Source: CAZMZW01 sp964571135 (GTDB taxonomy: Bacteria; Chloroflexota; Anaerolineae; Anaerolineales; Anaerolineaceae). Taken from it: 64,000 nt of DNA. The notes beneath the pieces are model-generated. The model searched no databases. It saw only the letters and a program-made list of their open reading frames with translations, and was not told where the DNA came from. Both the position numbers and the translations under genes were made by a program. Each line of letters opens with the position of its first letter. Positions within the stretch are counted from its first letter, which is position 1. The stretch covers positions 248,001-312,000 of the forward strand of contig CAZMZW010000002.1 of NCBI GenBank assembly GCA_964571135.1, given 5' to 3'. Shown here piece after piece: positions 41,176 through 50,800 of this stretch.

Positions 41176-42498
41176 TTAGAATCCCTGAATTCTACGGCAT
41201 TCCAGGTAAAATCTTTTGTCCTTCGCTTCACCCATTGAGAAGGTTTTGCGTGGTAATGCGCCATCCAGAATCACAGTTTTGAATAGCTCATTTTTATCCA
41301 TTGCAGGAAGGTAAAAACCAAAATTATTCTGTTTTTGGCTAACTTCAAGCAGCGAATCAGCCCCGTGGATATAATCGATACCATCAGCAAAACCATTGCC
41401 TAAGAAATTATCCAGAAAAATCTGCAATGAGCCAACCGGCAAATTTGAAAGTGGATGGTCGATATACATGACCCCAATAAAATCTGAAGAAATAAGACCA
41501 ATCATTTGTTTTTCAGATGAACTTTCCTTTACTTTTATGATCATTTCCTGGTAAGTCTGGCACACCTCTATGTAGGCTTTTTCGCCATAATGGATACGAA
41601 CCGCTTTGATCATATCTTGGTTTATTCCAAAAAGTACGCGGTGGATGGGTTCAAAGAATAGACCTGGATCATGAATATTCTCAATTTCTACGAGCGCATA
41701 ACGCAAAGGGTGATCTGCAGGTAAGCTTTCTTTTTTCTTTTCCCATATTGCCTTTGCAGTTGCCAGAGAGTGGTTGCCATCCCCAACTGCAAAAAGCAAA
41801 ACATCTTTGTGATTAGTCAAACCATATTTTTTATGGAAATAAACAGGTTGGGAAAATTTTTCCAACACTTTAACCATTTTCTGTTCAATATCAATCTCAT
41901 TGATGAGATAACCTCGTAAATGTCCGCTCTCGAGCATTAAATCAAAATCATAGATTTTGGAAGATTGCGAAATTGAATTCCATAAAGGCTCTATGACTAT
42001 TTTATTGGGGTCGTCAATGAGAACCAGGATATGCGGTAATTCAAGAATTGCGTTTTCACGGATGCGAATGCGAGGAGGCAGACGTTCGATGATCGTACCT
42101 TCAGTGGCACGGATAATCGAGGATGACCCTTTTTCAAAATCATATTTTTCAAGATCCAATGCAATTAAAACACCATGACGTGTTCCCAGGCTGGAAGTTC
42201 TTTCAACCAGAACCATTCCCTCCAAAGGAATTATGGTTTTATCATCCAAATAAGATTGCATGGTTTGCCGTATGCTGGCAATTAATGCTTGTTCTTCCGG
42301 TTTACCTAAGTAAGCCTCTGGAAGAATTAGATTTAATGTTGAAGGGAATTGATCTACAATTTTCCTGACTCTTTTCCAATAATCTGGTTGAGAGGTGAAC
42401 TGGTCACAGGCGATCACTGACCATTTTGACAGATCTATTGCTGCATTGGGAATTAAAATATCTGGAATCTGAATTCCAATGGATGGATAGTTGCGCAT
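41176..42498 (-). CDS. DUF1015 family protein
   Basis: The 440-residue soluble protein starts YPSIGIQIPDILIPN and keeps the DUF1015 hallmarks: KWSVIACDQFTSQPDYW, ESGHLRGYLI and FAVGDGNHSLATAKAIWE near 235-252. The family is widespread in bacteria, sometimes near serine/phosphoglycerate metabolism genes, but no reaction is established. No such neighbour is seen here. It heads a close minus-strand group with the M23 and queG genes. The start is the ATG at 42498, with AGAGGA about 7 nt upstream. Confidence 0.9.
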   Translation of the reverse strand: MRNYPSIGIQIPDILIPNAAIDLSKWSVIACDQFTSQPDYWKRVRKIVDQFPSTLNLILPEAYLGKPEEQALIASIRQTMQSYLDDKTIIPLEGMVLVERTSSLGTRHGVLIALDLEKYDFEKGSSSIIRATEGTIIERLPPRIRIRENAILELPHILVLIDDPNKIVIEPLWNSISQSSKIYDFDLMLESGHLRGYLINEIDIEQKMVKVLEKFSQPVYFHKKYGLTNHKDVLLFAVGDGNHSLATAKAIWEKKKESLPADHPLRYALVEIENIHDPGLFFEPIHRVLFGINQDMIKAVRIHYGEKAYIEVCQTYQEMIIKVKESSSEKQMIGLISSDFIGVMYIDHPLSNLPVGSLQIFLDNFLGNGFADGIDYIHGADSLLEVSQKQNNFGFYLPAMDKNELFKTVILDGALPRKTFSMGEAKDKRFYLECRRIQGF

Positions 42499-42580
42499 AA
42501 TAAATCCTCTTTTAGTATTTTAAATTGTACCAAAAGAGGATAGATATAGAAAAAGCTGCCCTAAAAATTCTTTTTAGAAA

Positions 42581-43438
42581 TTACTTTTCGGTAATAAAAC
42601 AAATTCCAACTGCACCTGGACCCGTATGTGTTCCTATTACCGGGCTGATCCCAGTGATAATCATCTCAGAAACATCCTTTTTTGAAAGCTTATTTTCTAT
42701 TTCTTTTTGAAGAAATAGAGCGTCATTTTCAGCTTCTGCCTGAATTATGGCCAGATGGATGGGAGTTCTTTCTTGAATATTCTCTGATAATATCTCGACA
42801 AGGCGGGAAAGAGCTTTTTGCATCGTGCGAACTTTGGCGAAAGGTTTGATCACACCATCTTCCACCATTAGAATAGGTTTGAGGTTTAATGCTGTTCCAA
42901 GCAGAGCAGATGCGCTGCCGATCCTGCCACCACGTTTCAAAAACTCAAGGGTTCGTAAAACGAAAAAGATTTTTACTTTATCTCGGGCTGATTCAATCAG
43001 TTCTTTGCATTTTTGTAAATTATCACCAGCTTGAGCATTTCTGGCTGCCATTAATACAAGAAAACCAAGTCCCATGCTTGTAGATTTTGAATCAATTACT
43101 TCGATTTTTAAACCAGACAAAATCTTTTTGGCTTGAATTGCTGAGTCAAATGTTCCTGATAGTTGCGAAGAAATATGAATACTTAAGATTTCATCATAAT
43201 CTTTTGCCACTGTTTTGTATAATTCTACAAATTCTTGTGGGGAAGGTTGTGAAGTCGAGGGCATTGTTTTTGATGACCCCAATCTCTCATAAAAGACATT
43301 CTGGGTGATATCCACATTGTCCCTATACATGTCATCTCCCCAAATGACATGTAAAGGTATGGTAAAAACGGGAAGGTCCCGAAGGTTATCTTTAGGAATG
43401 TATGCGGTACTATCTGTAACTATAGCTATTTTTGACAC
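42581..43438 (-). CDS. DegV family fatty-acid-binding protein
   Basis: DegV/FakB proteins bind a fatty acid and present it to the kinase FakA for incorporation into phospholipid. The 285-residue protein shows IVTDSTAYIP at the start, IPLHVIW, the SSKTMPSTSQPSPQEF loop (about 54-69), ILSIHISSQLSGTFDSA (about 84-100) and VIDSKSTSMGLG, all typical. FakA is not in this window. It is followed by the DUF1015 gene about 80 bp further on the same strand. Confidence 0.93.
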   Translation of the reverse strand: MSKIAIVTDSTAYIPKDNLRDLPVFTIPLHVIWGDDMYRDNVDITQNVFYERLGSSKTMPSTSQPSPQEFVELYKTVAKDYDEILSIHISSQLSGTFDSAIQAKKILSGLKIEVIDSKSTSMGLGFLVLMAARNAQAGDNLQKCKELIESARDKVKIFFVLRTLEFLKRGGRIGSASALLGTALNLKPILMVEDGVIKPFAKVRTMQKALSRLVEILSENIQERTPIHLAIIQAEAENDALFLQKEIENKLSKKDVSEMIITGISPVIGTHTGPGAVGICFITEK

Positions 43439-43579
43439 TGAAACTCCTTAATTATGCGCTGATTGGAATATCAAAGGATATAACCCCTTATGGTGAAGAT
43501 GGTTATGCTCAATTATGAATCCTTGACTGGAGATTTTGGTACGGCTAAAATTGTTTTAAATAAATAAAGTGAGATTAAC

Positions 43580-44896
43580 TTGTTTGAAGGATTATCCTCC
43601 CGACTCGATCAAATTTTTCAAAACCTTCGCCGAAAAGCAAAACTCTCAACCGAAGATGTGGAAGCGGTACTGAGGGAAGTTCGAATAGCCTTGCTGGAGG
43701 CTGATGTCAACTATCTAGTCGTAAAAGACCTCATTTCCAGTATAAATCAGCGCGCAATTGGGTCTGAAATTTCCAAATCACTCAATCCAGCTCAACAAGT
43801 AATTAAAATTGTTCTTGATGAACTTATTTTAACCTTAGGAGAGCCAGTAAATCTCACCCTAAAGGGTGAAAAACCCCGCACAATACTTCTTGTTGGATTA
43901 CAAGGGTCGGGGAAAACGACTGCAGCCGCAAAACTGGCGCTTTTTTTACAGAAAGATGGCGAGCGAGTCATGTTAGCTGCGGCTGACCCATATAGACCTG
44001 CTGCAGTGCTGCAACTAACAAAGTTAGCCAACCAAATTAATATACCGGTTTATTCGGCTGAGAACAAGAAAACTGCGGAGATTGTCCAATTGGCGCATTC
44101 TGCTGCAAAAAACAGCGGGTCTTCCATATTGATTATAGATACCGCTGGTCGTTCGCAACTTGACCAGCAGTTGATGGATGAATTAAAAAGTGTTCAAGCA
44201 AATATTAATTCAGCTGAAGTGATTTTAGTGATTGATGCTATGACCGGCCAGGAAGCAGTTAAAATTGCTACAGGATTTAAAGCAGTAATTCCAATTACTG
44301 GTTTATTTCTTACAAAAATGGATGGTGATGCCCGAGGGGGGGCGGCAATCTCAATTCGAAAAATCACCGGAATCCCAATAAAATTTATAGGAAATGGCGA
44401 ATCAATTGATGCAATTGAGTTATATAACCCCAAACGTTTGGCAGGCCGAATTCTTGGAATGGGGGACATGGTTGGTTTAATTGAAAAGGCAGAATTAAAT
44501 TTTAATGAAAAAGATGCTTCTGCTCAAGCAGAAAAACTAAAAAAAGGAAAATTGGATCTCGAAGATTTCGTCGAGCAACTACAGCAAATAAAAAAAATGG
44601 GTTCTATTTCTTCTTTATTGGAAATGCTTCCCGGTAATCTTTCTGCCAAAGCAATCCCGACGGAAGAAGTAGATAAAAAGTTAAAGAAAACATTGGCTAT
44701 AATTCAATCCATGACCATTAAGGAACGACGAAATCCAGAAATATTGAACGCAAACCGCCGAAAACGGATATCAAAGGGGTCCGGTAGCCAGGTGCAGGAT
44801 GTAAATCGTGTCATAAAAGAGTTTTATAATATGCAACAATTAATGAAAAAGTTTGGTAAACTTGATAAGAAAGGCTTAAACAGTCTTTTACGTTAA
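43580..44896 (+). CDS. ffh: signal recognition particle protein Ffh
   Basis: Ffh binds signal sequences and SRP RNA and targets nascent membrane proteins to FtsY. The 438-residue protein has the N domain (FEGLSSRLDQIFQNLR), the G domain with P-loop LVGLQGSGKTTAAAKLA (about 105-121), DPYRPAAV, DTAGR, TKMDGDARGG, and a methionine-poor M domain ending in a basic tail (NANRRKRISKGSGSQVQDVNR region). The start is TTG at 43580, consistent with family N-termini, after AAGTGAG. It leads the ffh-rpsP-khpA-rimM block. Confidence 0.97.
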   Translation: MFEGLSSRLDQIFQNLRRKAKLSTEDVEAVLREVRIALLEADVNYLVVKDLISSINQRAIGSEISKSLNPAQQVIKIVLDELILTLGEPVNLTLKGEKPRTILLVGLQGSGKTTAAAKLALFLQKDGERVMLAAADPYRPAAVLQLTKLANQINIPVYSAENKKTAEIVQLAHSAAKNSGSSILIIDTAGRSQLDQQLMDELKSVQANINSAEVILVIDAMTGQEAVKIATGFKAVIPITGLFLTKMDGDARGGAAISIRKITGIPIKFIGNGESIDAIELYNPKRLAGRILGMGDMVGLIEKAELNFNEKDASAQAEKLKKGKLDLEDFVEQLQQIKKMGSISSLLEMLPGNLSAKAIPTEEVDKKLKKTLAIIQSMTIKERRNPEILNANRRKRISKGSGSQVQDVNRVIKEFYNMQQLMKKFGKLDKKGLNSLLR

Positions 44897-44999
44897 TATG
44901 CTTGTTATTGAAGAAATTATGCGGTTCCTTACGCCCCTCTTAATTTCTAGTAATCCGAGCATAACAATAAATTAAAGTGAAATTTAGGAGAAGGTTAAT

Positions 45000-45356
45000 A
45001 TGGTTCGAATACGTCTTCGTCGGGTAGGTTTCAGAAACCAACCAAGTTATCGTATTGTTGTAGCGGAAAAGGAAAGCCCGCGCGATGGTCGCTTTTTGGA
45101 AATAGTTGGCTTTTATAATCCTCGCTCTGATCCATCAGAATTGGAAATCAAGGAAGAACGCATTTATTATTGGATGGGTGTTGGCGCAAAAGCAAGTCTA
45201 TCGGTGACTAGCCTCTTCAACCAGGTTGGATTATTGGATAGATTCGAGCGATCAAAAAAAGGGGAGAGCATCGAGAAATTACTTGAAGAAGCCAAAACCA
45301 AATATCAGGAACATGCACAAAAGCCAACCGTAAAGGCTGAAAAAAAAGCAATTTAA
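45000..45356 (+). CDS. rpsP: 30S ribosomal protein S16
   Basis: The 118-residue bS16 begins MVRIRLRRVGFRNQPSYRIV and contains ESPRDGRFLEIVGFYNP. After the universal core of about 80 residues it has a longer charged C-terminal tail (about 85-118, Lys/Glu/Ala). A strong AGGAGAAGG precedes the ATG. Gene order ffh-rpsP-khpA-rimM is common in bacteria. Confidence 0.97.
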   Translation: MVRIRLRRVGFRNQPSYRIVVAEKESPRDGRFLEIVGFYNPRSDPSELEIKEERIYYWMGVGAKASLSVTSLFNQVGLLDRFERSKKGESIEKLLEEAKTKYQEHAQKPTVKAEKKAI

Positions 45357-45395
45357 TCCACTAGTTTCAATTTCAAATTTGTTCAAGGAGCAGCT

Positions 45396-45629
45396 GTGAA
45401 AGAGTTAGTCCAATACATTGCACAATCATTGGTCGACGACCCTGCTAAAGTTGAAGTGAATGAGATTGAAGAAAATGGCAACATCCGTGTTGAATTACGA
45501 GTAGCCAAGGAAGATATGGGACGGATCATCGGAAAAGGTGGCCGGGTTGCCAATTCCATTCGGGTGCTTTTAAGAGTCGCTGCTGCCAGAGAAGGAAAAC
45601 GCGTCTCATTAGATGTTCTTGAACCCTGA
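45396..45629 (+). CDS. khpA: KH-domain RNA-binding protein KhpA
   Basis: A single KH domain of 77 residues that binds RNA, often with KhpB, and affects cell division and translation. EDMGRIIGKGGRVANSIRVLL (about 45-65) contains the GxxG loop as IGKGGR. GTG start at 45396 after CAAGGAGCA. It lies between rpsP and rimM, its usual place. Confidence 0.95.
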   Translation: MKELVQYIAQSLVDDPAKVEVNEIEENGNIRVELRVAKEDMGRIIGKGGRVANSIRVLLRVAAAREGKRVSLDVLEP

Positions 45630-45637
45630 TTTAACAA

Positions 45638-46198
45638 GTGGTTAAGAATAAAAGAAAGTTTAGTCCAATAAATACAGGCTTGCCAAATCATGGTGAGCCT
45701 GTATTTTTGGCTGTAGGCATCCTCCGAAAACCGCACGGGATTAAGGGGGAAGTGCTGATGGAGCTGCTTACCGATTTTCCTGAAAGGATCACAAAAGGGA
45801 AAAAGATGTACCTCGGAGAGGGCTATGATCAAGTATTGATTAAGTCAGCTCGTAATTCAAATACCGGGCTGTTGGTTTACATGGAAAATGTCGACAGCCG
45901 AGAGGCAGCTGAAAAACTACGAAATAATATCGTGTATGTTCGTTGCGATGAAATTCCAAATTTACCTAAAGGCAGTTTTTATCATAATCAGATCATTGGA
46001 TTAGTTGTATATACGGTGGATAAAACCCGGCTTGGGATTATTGTTGAAATAATTTCCACAGGTTCAAACGATGTCTATATCATTAAACCCGATGATGAAA
46101 ATGAAAAGGAATTATTATTGCCAGCGATTTCCTCAGTAATTTTGGAAACAGATTTAAAAAAAGGAATCATGAGAGTCGATCCTCCTGTTTGGGGATAG
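45638..46198 (+). CDS. rimM: ribosome maturation factor RimM
   Basis: RimM assists 30S assembly by binding S19. The 186-residue protein has an N-terminal RimM domain with VGILRKPHGIKGEVLMELLTDFPERI (about 24-49) and a PRC-barrel domain with FYHNQIIGLVVYT and LLLPAISSVIL. GTG start at 45638, eight bases after the khpA stop. It overlaps the next gene's first in-frame TTG. Confidence 0.95.
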   Translation: MVKNKRKFSPINTGLPNHGEPVFLAVGILRKPHGIKGEVLMELLTDFPERITKGKKMYLGEGYDQVLIKSARNSNTGLLVYMENVDSREAAEKLRNNIVYVRCDEIPNLPKGSFYHNQIIGLVVYTVDKTRLGIIVEIISTGSNDVYIIKPDDENEKELLLPAISSVILETDLKKGIMRVDPPVWG

Positions 46199-46206
46199 AA
46201 AATAGC

Positions 46207-47325
46207 ATGGATCAAAAAGCATACTGGATAGGTTTTAATAAAATCAGAGGAATTGGGGCTGTCCGGTTTCAACAATTATTGAGTTTTTTTGGGACCTTGG
46301 AAATTGCCTGGAGTGCACCTTATGAATCTCTCCGTCAGGCGGGTTTGGGGGAAAAAGTGACAAATTCATTCATCGAAACCCGAAGGATGCTGGATCTGGA
46401 AACGGAAATTGAAAAAATATCAAAACTGGGAATCCAGGTACTCACATTACAAGACGAAAATTATCCACGACGCTTAAAGGAAATTGATCAACCACCCCCT
46501 GTATTATTTGTCAGAGGTGAATTATTACCTCAAGACGATTGGGCTGTGGCAATTGTAGGTACTCGTCAGAACTCGGTTTATGGACGACAACTGACCGAAG
46601 AATTAGCTAACTTTCTAACTCAAAACAAAGTAACAGTTGTGAGCGGTTTAGCACGTGGAATTGACATTATTGCCCACGATGCAGTTCTTAAGGCAGGTGG
46701 TAGAACGATTGCGGTATTGGGTTGTGGAGTGGATCAAATCTATCCACCCGAACATCGTATCATTGCTGAAAAAATGATAAAAAATGGGGCTATGGTGAGT
46801 GAATATGCCTTAGGCACACCACCGGATGGTATCAATTTTCCTCCCAGAAATAGGATTATTTCGGGATTTTCACTTGCAACCGTCGTAGTCGAAGCGGGTG
46901 AAACCAGCGGTGCTCTGATTACAGCTACATTCGCGGTAAACCAGGGACGGGAAGTTTTTTCAGTACCCGGCAATTATTATTCCCCTAAAAGCAAAGGTAC
47001 CAACCGGTTGATTCGGGATGGAGCCCGGCCGTTGTTGGATTTCAATGATATATTAGAAATTCTTCAACTTAACCATATGGATGACTTTCATTTTGCCCAA
47101 AGCGCATTGCCAACCGATAAAATGGAAAATACACTTTTTGATGTGTTAAGCAATGATTCCTTGCATATAGATGAAATTCTGGCACTTACTGGCCTGCCTA
47201 TTGAGAAAGTTTCTGCTGCCCTGGTTATGATGGAATTGAAAGGTTTAGTGCGGCAGGTGAATCCAATGACGTATTTTGCGATAAAAGAGGATTATGGTGA
47301 ATATAAGGAAAATAAAAATGAATGA
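46207..47325 (+). CDS. dprA: DNA processing protein DprA
   Basis: DprA loads RecA on incoming single-stranded DNA in natural transformation and is also widely kept in non-competent bacteria. The 372-residue protein starts YWIGFNKIRGIGAVRFQQLL (SAM-like). Its Rossmann domain includes VAIVGTRQNSVYG, VSGLARGIDIIAHDAVLKAGG (about 147-167), TIAVLGCGVDQIYPPEH and PPRNRIISGFS. A C-terminal winged-helix-like DprA_WH region follows (about 305-365). ATG 46207 is preferred; TTG 46189 is in frame upstream. It overlaps manC by 8 bases. Confidence 0.95.
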   Translation: MDQKAYWIGFNKIRGIGAVRFQQLLSFFGTLEIAWSAPYESLRQAGLGEKVTNSFIETRRMLDLETEIEKISKLGIQVLTLQDENYPRRLKEIDQPPPVLFVRGELLPQDDWAVAIVGTRQNSVYGRQLTEELANFLTQNKVTVVSGLARGIDIIAHDAVLKAGGRTIAVLGCGVDQIYPPEHRIIAEKMIKNGAMVSEYALGTPPDGINFPPRNRIISGFSLATVVVEAGETSGALITATFAVNQGREVFSVPGNYYSPKSKGTNRLIRDGARPLLDFNDILEILQLNHMDDFHFAQSALPTDKMENTLFDVLSNDSLHIDEILALTGLPIEKVSAALVMMELKGLVRQVNPMTYFAIKEDYGEYKENKNE

Positions 47326-48409
47326 TCATTTTTATGCAGTTATCATGGCGGGGGGAGGCGGTACTCGCCTATGGCCGGTATCCCGCAGGCAATCGCCAAA
47401 GCAAATGCTGCGAATTATTGGCAGCCAATCTCTTTTTCAATTGGCAGTAGAACGGTTAAGTAATTTGTTTCCAGCAGAAAGAATTTTTGTGGTCACTCTG
47501 GCAGAACAGGCTGGTGCTTTACATACGGAATGTCCAGAATTGCCTCTTGAAAATTTCCTGATCGAACCAGCACCTCGCGGGACCGCATCTGTTGTGGGAT
47601 TGGCAGCCTCTTTTATCAAACGCAAAGATAGTGAAGGAGTTATGGCGGTTCTAACAGCTGACCATATCATTGAAAATAAAATATTATTCCAGCAATTACT
47701 ATCCACTGCCTTTGATATTGCACGAGAGAATTATTTAGTCACCTTAGGAATTGAACCCACCTATCCTTCTACCGGTTACGGATATATAGAAAGTGGCAAA
47801 TTACTAAAAGGAAAATTTGAAATACCCCCCCATGAAGTAAAGAGGTTCATTGAAAAACCGGATGAACAGAAAGCCAAACAATTCCTTTCGGAAGGTGGAT
47901 ATTATTGGAATTCGGGAATGTTTATTTGGAAAGTGGAGCGAATTCTAGAAGAATTTGATTTACAAATGTCAGTCTTAAAAGGGACTCTCGATTTGCTTTA
48001 TTCTGTAATGGGCAGTCCCAGTTACGATGAGCTTCTTAAAAAAGAATGGCCAAGCATAACTCCACAGACGATTGATTATGGCATCATGGAAAATGCTGCT
48101 CAGGTGGTTGTTTTACCAGCAAAAGGATTGCAATGGAGTGATGTGGGAAGTTGGGATTCTTTATTGGATTTCTTGGAGAGGGATGATAATGGAAATGTAA
48201 TTATTGGAGATAAACAAGTTACTTTAGATACAAAAAATTCAATTCTTTATCAATCCAAATCCAATCGATTGGTAGTAACCATCGGACTGGAAGATATTGT
48301 TATTATTGATACTAAGGATGCTTTATTGGTTTGTAAGCGGGGAGAAACCCAGAAAGTAAGAAAAATAGTTGAGTTATTAAAACAAAGTAAAATTCAAAAA
48401 TATTTATAG
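47318..48409 (+). CDS. manC: mannose-1-phosphate guanylyltransferase
   Basis: This enzyme makes GDP-mannose from mannose-1-phosphate and GTP. The 363-residue protein has the nucleotidyltransferase start YAVIMAGGGGTRLWPVSRRQ (AGGxGTRLWPxSR), FLIEPAPRGTASVVGLAA and TADHIIENK. FIEKPDEQKAKQFLSEG lies near 185-201, and YYWNSGMFIW is the family's YxWNSGMFxF motif. A left-handed beta-helix-like end follows, with no isomerase domain. ATG 47318 is selected because AAGGA lies 8 nt upstream and family N-termini align. With PGI/PMI at 7995 it could feed glycan synthesis. Confidence 0.93.
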   Translation: MNDHFYAVIMAGGGGTRLWPVSRRQSPKQMLRIIGSQSLFQLAVERLSNLFPAERIFVVTLAEQAGALHTECPELPLENFLIEPAPRGTASVVGLAASFIKRKDSEGVMAVLTADHIIENKILFQQLLSTAFDIARENYLVTLGIEPTYPSTGYGYIESGKLLKGKFEIPPHEVKRFIEKPDEQKAKQFLSEGGYYWNSGMFIWKVERILEEFDLQMSVLKGTLDLLYSVMGSPSYDELLKKEWPSITPQTIDYGIMENAAQVVVLPAKGLQWSDVGSWDSLLDFLERDDNGNVIIGDKQVTLDTKNSILYQSKSNRLVVTIGLEDIVIIDTKDALLVCKRGETQKVRKIVELLKQSKIQKYL

Positions 48410-48421
48410 GAGATTTGTTTC

Positions 48422-50713
48422 TTGGAAGCTTATTGCGTAAAATGTAAAACCAAACGTGAAATAACAGAGCCTATAGCAACCTTTAATGTAAAAGGTTCAC
48501 CTGTCACTAAGGGAATTTGCCCTGTTTGTGGTACGAAAGTCTTCAGAATGGGCAGAACAACTGGCCATGAAGGACTCGAAAAGCCGAACCTGGAGACAGT
48601 GCGAAGTGGAAGTCTTGTTATTGTAGAATCACCAGCCAAAGCCAGAACTGTCGGCAACTTCCTGGGAAAGAATTACACGGTCAAAGCATCAGTTGGTCAT
48701 GTAAGGGATTTGCTTCGTTCCACTTTGTCAGTCGATGTGGAAAATAATTTTGAGCCGAAATACCGTGTTCCTAATGAAAAAAAAGAAGTTGTAAAAGACC
48801 TTAAAATAGAGGTCAAGAAGGCTGCGGAAATCTTCTTGGCAACAGATCCAGATCGAGAAGGCGAGGCCATTGCCTGGCATCTGAAAGAAGCAACTGGTAT
48901 TCCAGAAGACCGAATGAAAAGAGTTGTTTTTCATGAGATCACTAAACCGGCAATTGCTGAAGCATTTGCCAATCCACGGAAAATCGATATGGATCTGGTT
49001 GATGCACAGCAAGCCAGGCGAATTCTTGATAGGTTGGTTGGATATAGCCTAAGCCCACTTTTATGGGAAAAAGTACGCAATCGACTGACTGCAGGGCGTG
49101 TGCAATCGGTTGCATTACGACTGATCGTCGAACGTGAAAGAGAAATCCTGGCTTTTATTCCGAAAGAATTCTGGACAATTGATGCCGAGTTAAGCCCCAA
49201 GGGAAAAAAAGATGCATTTCTTGCGCGGCTTGTGAAGGTGGATGATGCCGAACCTCAATTGCCTACCCAGGCGTTAGTCGAAAGCTATATTTCCGAGCTT
49301 GAAACAGTATCTTATCGTATTAGTAAGATTAAAAAAAGCGAAAGAAAAAGAAATGCTTATGCTCCTTTTATAACCAGTACATTGCAGCAGCAAGCATCCC
49401 GTCAAATTGGATACACAGCCAAACGGACGATGAGCATTGCTCAGCAGCTTTATGAAGGTATTGAAGTCGGTGAGGGGGGGACGACAGGTTTAATTACATA
49501 CATGCGCACAGATTCAGCCAATGTTTCGGATCTGGCTTTAAAAGAGGTTCGTGAATATATTAGTAAAGTTTATGGTGAGGAATATTTACCAGCCGAGGCC
49601 AACAAGCATAAAACGCGGGCGGTGGTAGCCCAGGAAGCGCATGAAGCGATCCGACCGACATCTGTTTTCCGGACTCCTGACAATATTAAATCTTTTCTTT
49701 CTCCTGAACAATTCAAACTTTATCAATTGATCTGGCGACGGTTTGTGGCTTCCCAGATGGAAGCAGCAGTTTATGATACGATGTCGGTTGAAGCGATTGC
49801 AGATGGAAAACAGCATCATTATTTATTTCGTGCATCCGGGTCAGTACTGAAATTTCCAGGTTTTCTAATTTTGTATGAAGAAGCCAAGGAAGATGATGCA
49901 TCCGAAGAAAAAGATGAGAATATAAAATTCCCGAAAGATCTAAAAGAAGGCCAGGAACTAGAGCTGATTCGGTTAATACCTGAACAGCACTTCACTCAAC
50001 CCCCGCCACGTTTTACGGAAGCTTCATTGGTACAGGTATTGGAAGAATATGGAATTGGAAGACCTTCCACCTATGCCCCTATCCTCACAACGATTCAGGC
50101 ACGCGGATACGTGATAAGGGAAGCAAAAAAACTGATTCCCACAGAAACAGGATTTCTGGTGAATGATTTGATGGTGGAATATTTCCCAGATATTCTTGGT
50201 GTACATTTTACAGCAGGGATGGAAGAAAACCTGGACCAGATTGCTTCGGGAAAACGGCTTTGGACAGATGTGCTTCAAAAATTCTATGATGATTTTAAAC
50301 CGCAGTTGGACCATGCCAAGAGCGAAATGCCGGAGACAAAGACTGAACCGGAAAAGGTTGGCAAACCTTGTCCAACTTGTGGGCATGACCTGATCATTCG
50401 TTGGGGAAGATATGGCAAGTTTATTAGCTGTAGCGATTTCCCCAAATGTCGCTATACAGAGGCATTTTTAGAGAAAATTGGGGTAATCTGTCCGGAAGAT
50501 GGTGGCGAACTTGTCTTACGCAAAACAAGGAAAGGTCGAATATTTTATGGTTGTGCCAATTATCCAAAGTGTGAATTTACATCATGGAACCGACCGATGA
50601 AGGCTCCCTGTCCTTCCTGTGGAGGATTATTGGTTATTAAAAATAAAAATGAAGCCCAATGTATAAAATGCGAAGAAATTTTCCAATTGGATAAACTACC
50701 CTCTGAAGAATAA
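48422..50713 (+). CDS. topA: DNA topoisomerase I with N-terminal zinc-ribbon extension
   Basis: TopA relaxes negatively supercoiled DNA by breaking one strand. The first 60 residues form an extra zinc ribbon of the DUF5679 type: AYCVKCKTKREI, then GICPVCGTKVFRMG. The TOPRIM domain starts with LVIVESPAKARTVGNFLG (about 63-80), has LATDPDREGEAIAWHL (about 137-152), and the catalytic Tyr is in LITYMRTDSANVSD (about 358-371). The C-terminus carries three zinc-ribbon repeats (CPTCGHDLIIRWGRYGKFI, CPEDGGEL..CANYPKCEF, CPSCGGLL..CIKCEE). Length 763. TTG start at 48422 follows AGGAG by 8 nt. Confidence 0.95.
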   Translation: MEAYCVKCKTKREITEPIATFNVKGSPVTKGICPVCGTKVFRMGRTTGHEGLEKPNLETVRSGSLVIVESPAKARTVGNFLGKNYTVKASVGHVRDLLRSTLSVDVENNFEPKYRVPNEKKEVVKDLKIEVKKAAEIFLATDPDREGEAIAWHLKEATGIPEDRMKRVVFHEITKPAIAEAFANPRKIDMDLVDAQQARRILDRLVGYSLSPLLWEKVRNRLTAGRVQSVALRLIVEREREILAFIPKEFWTIDAELSPKGKKDAFLARLVKVDDAEPQLPTQALVESYISELETVSYRISKIKKSERKRNAYAPFITSTLQQQASRQIGYTAKRTMSIAQQLYEGIEVGEGGTTGLITYMRTDSANVSDLALKEVREYISKVYGEEYLPAEANKHKTRAVVAQEAHEAIRPTSVFRTPDNIKSFLSPEQFKLYQLIWRRFVASQMEAAVYDTMSVEAIADGKQHHYLFRASGSVLKFPGFLILYEEAKEDDASEEKDENIKFPKDLKEGQELELIRLIPEQHFTQPPPRFTEASLVQVLEEYGIGRPSTYAPILTTIQARGYVIREAKKLIPTETGFLVNDLMVEYFPDILGVHFTAGMEENLDQIASGKRLWTDVLQKFYDDFKPQLDHAKSEMPETKTEPEKVGKPCPTCGHDLIIRWGRYGKFISCSDFPKCRYTEAFLEKIGVICPEDGGELVLRKTRKGRIFYGCANYPKCEFTSWNRPMKAPCPSCGGLLVIKNKNEAQCIKCEEIFQLDKLPSEE

Positions 50714-50800
50714 TATTAGGCATAATTCTTGCATCATATTCATACAGGTAATGAGTAATTAGTTTCGTTCCGCTAATTCTGATGCAAGAAGGAGAAAAAT

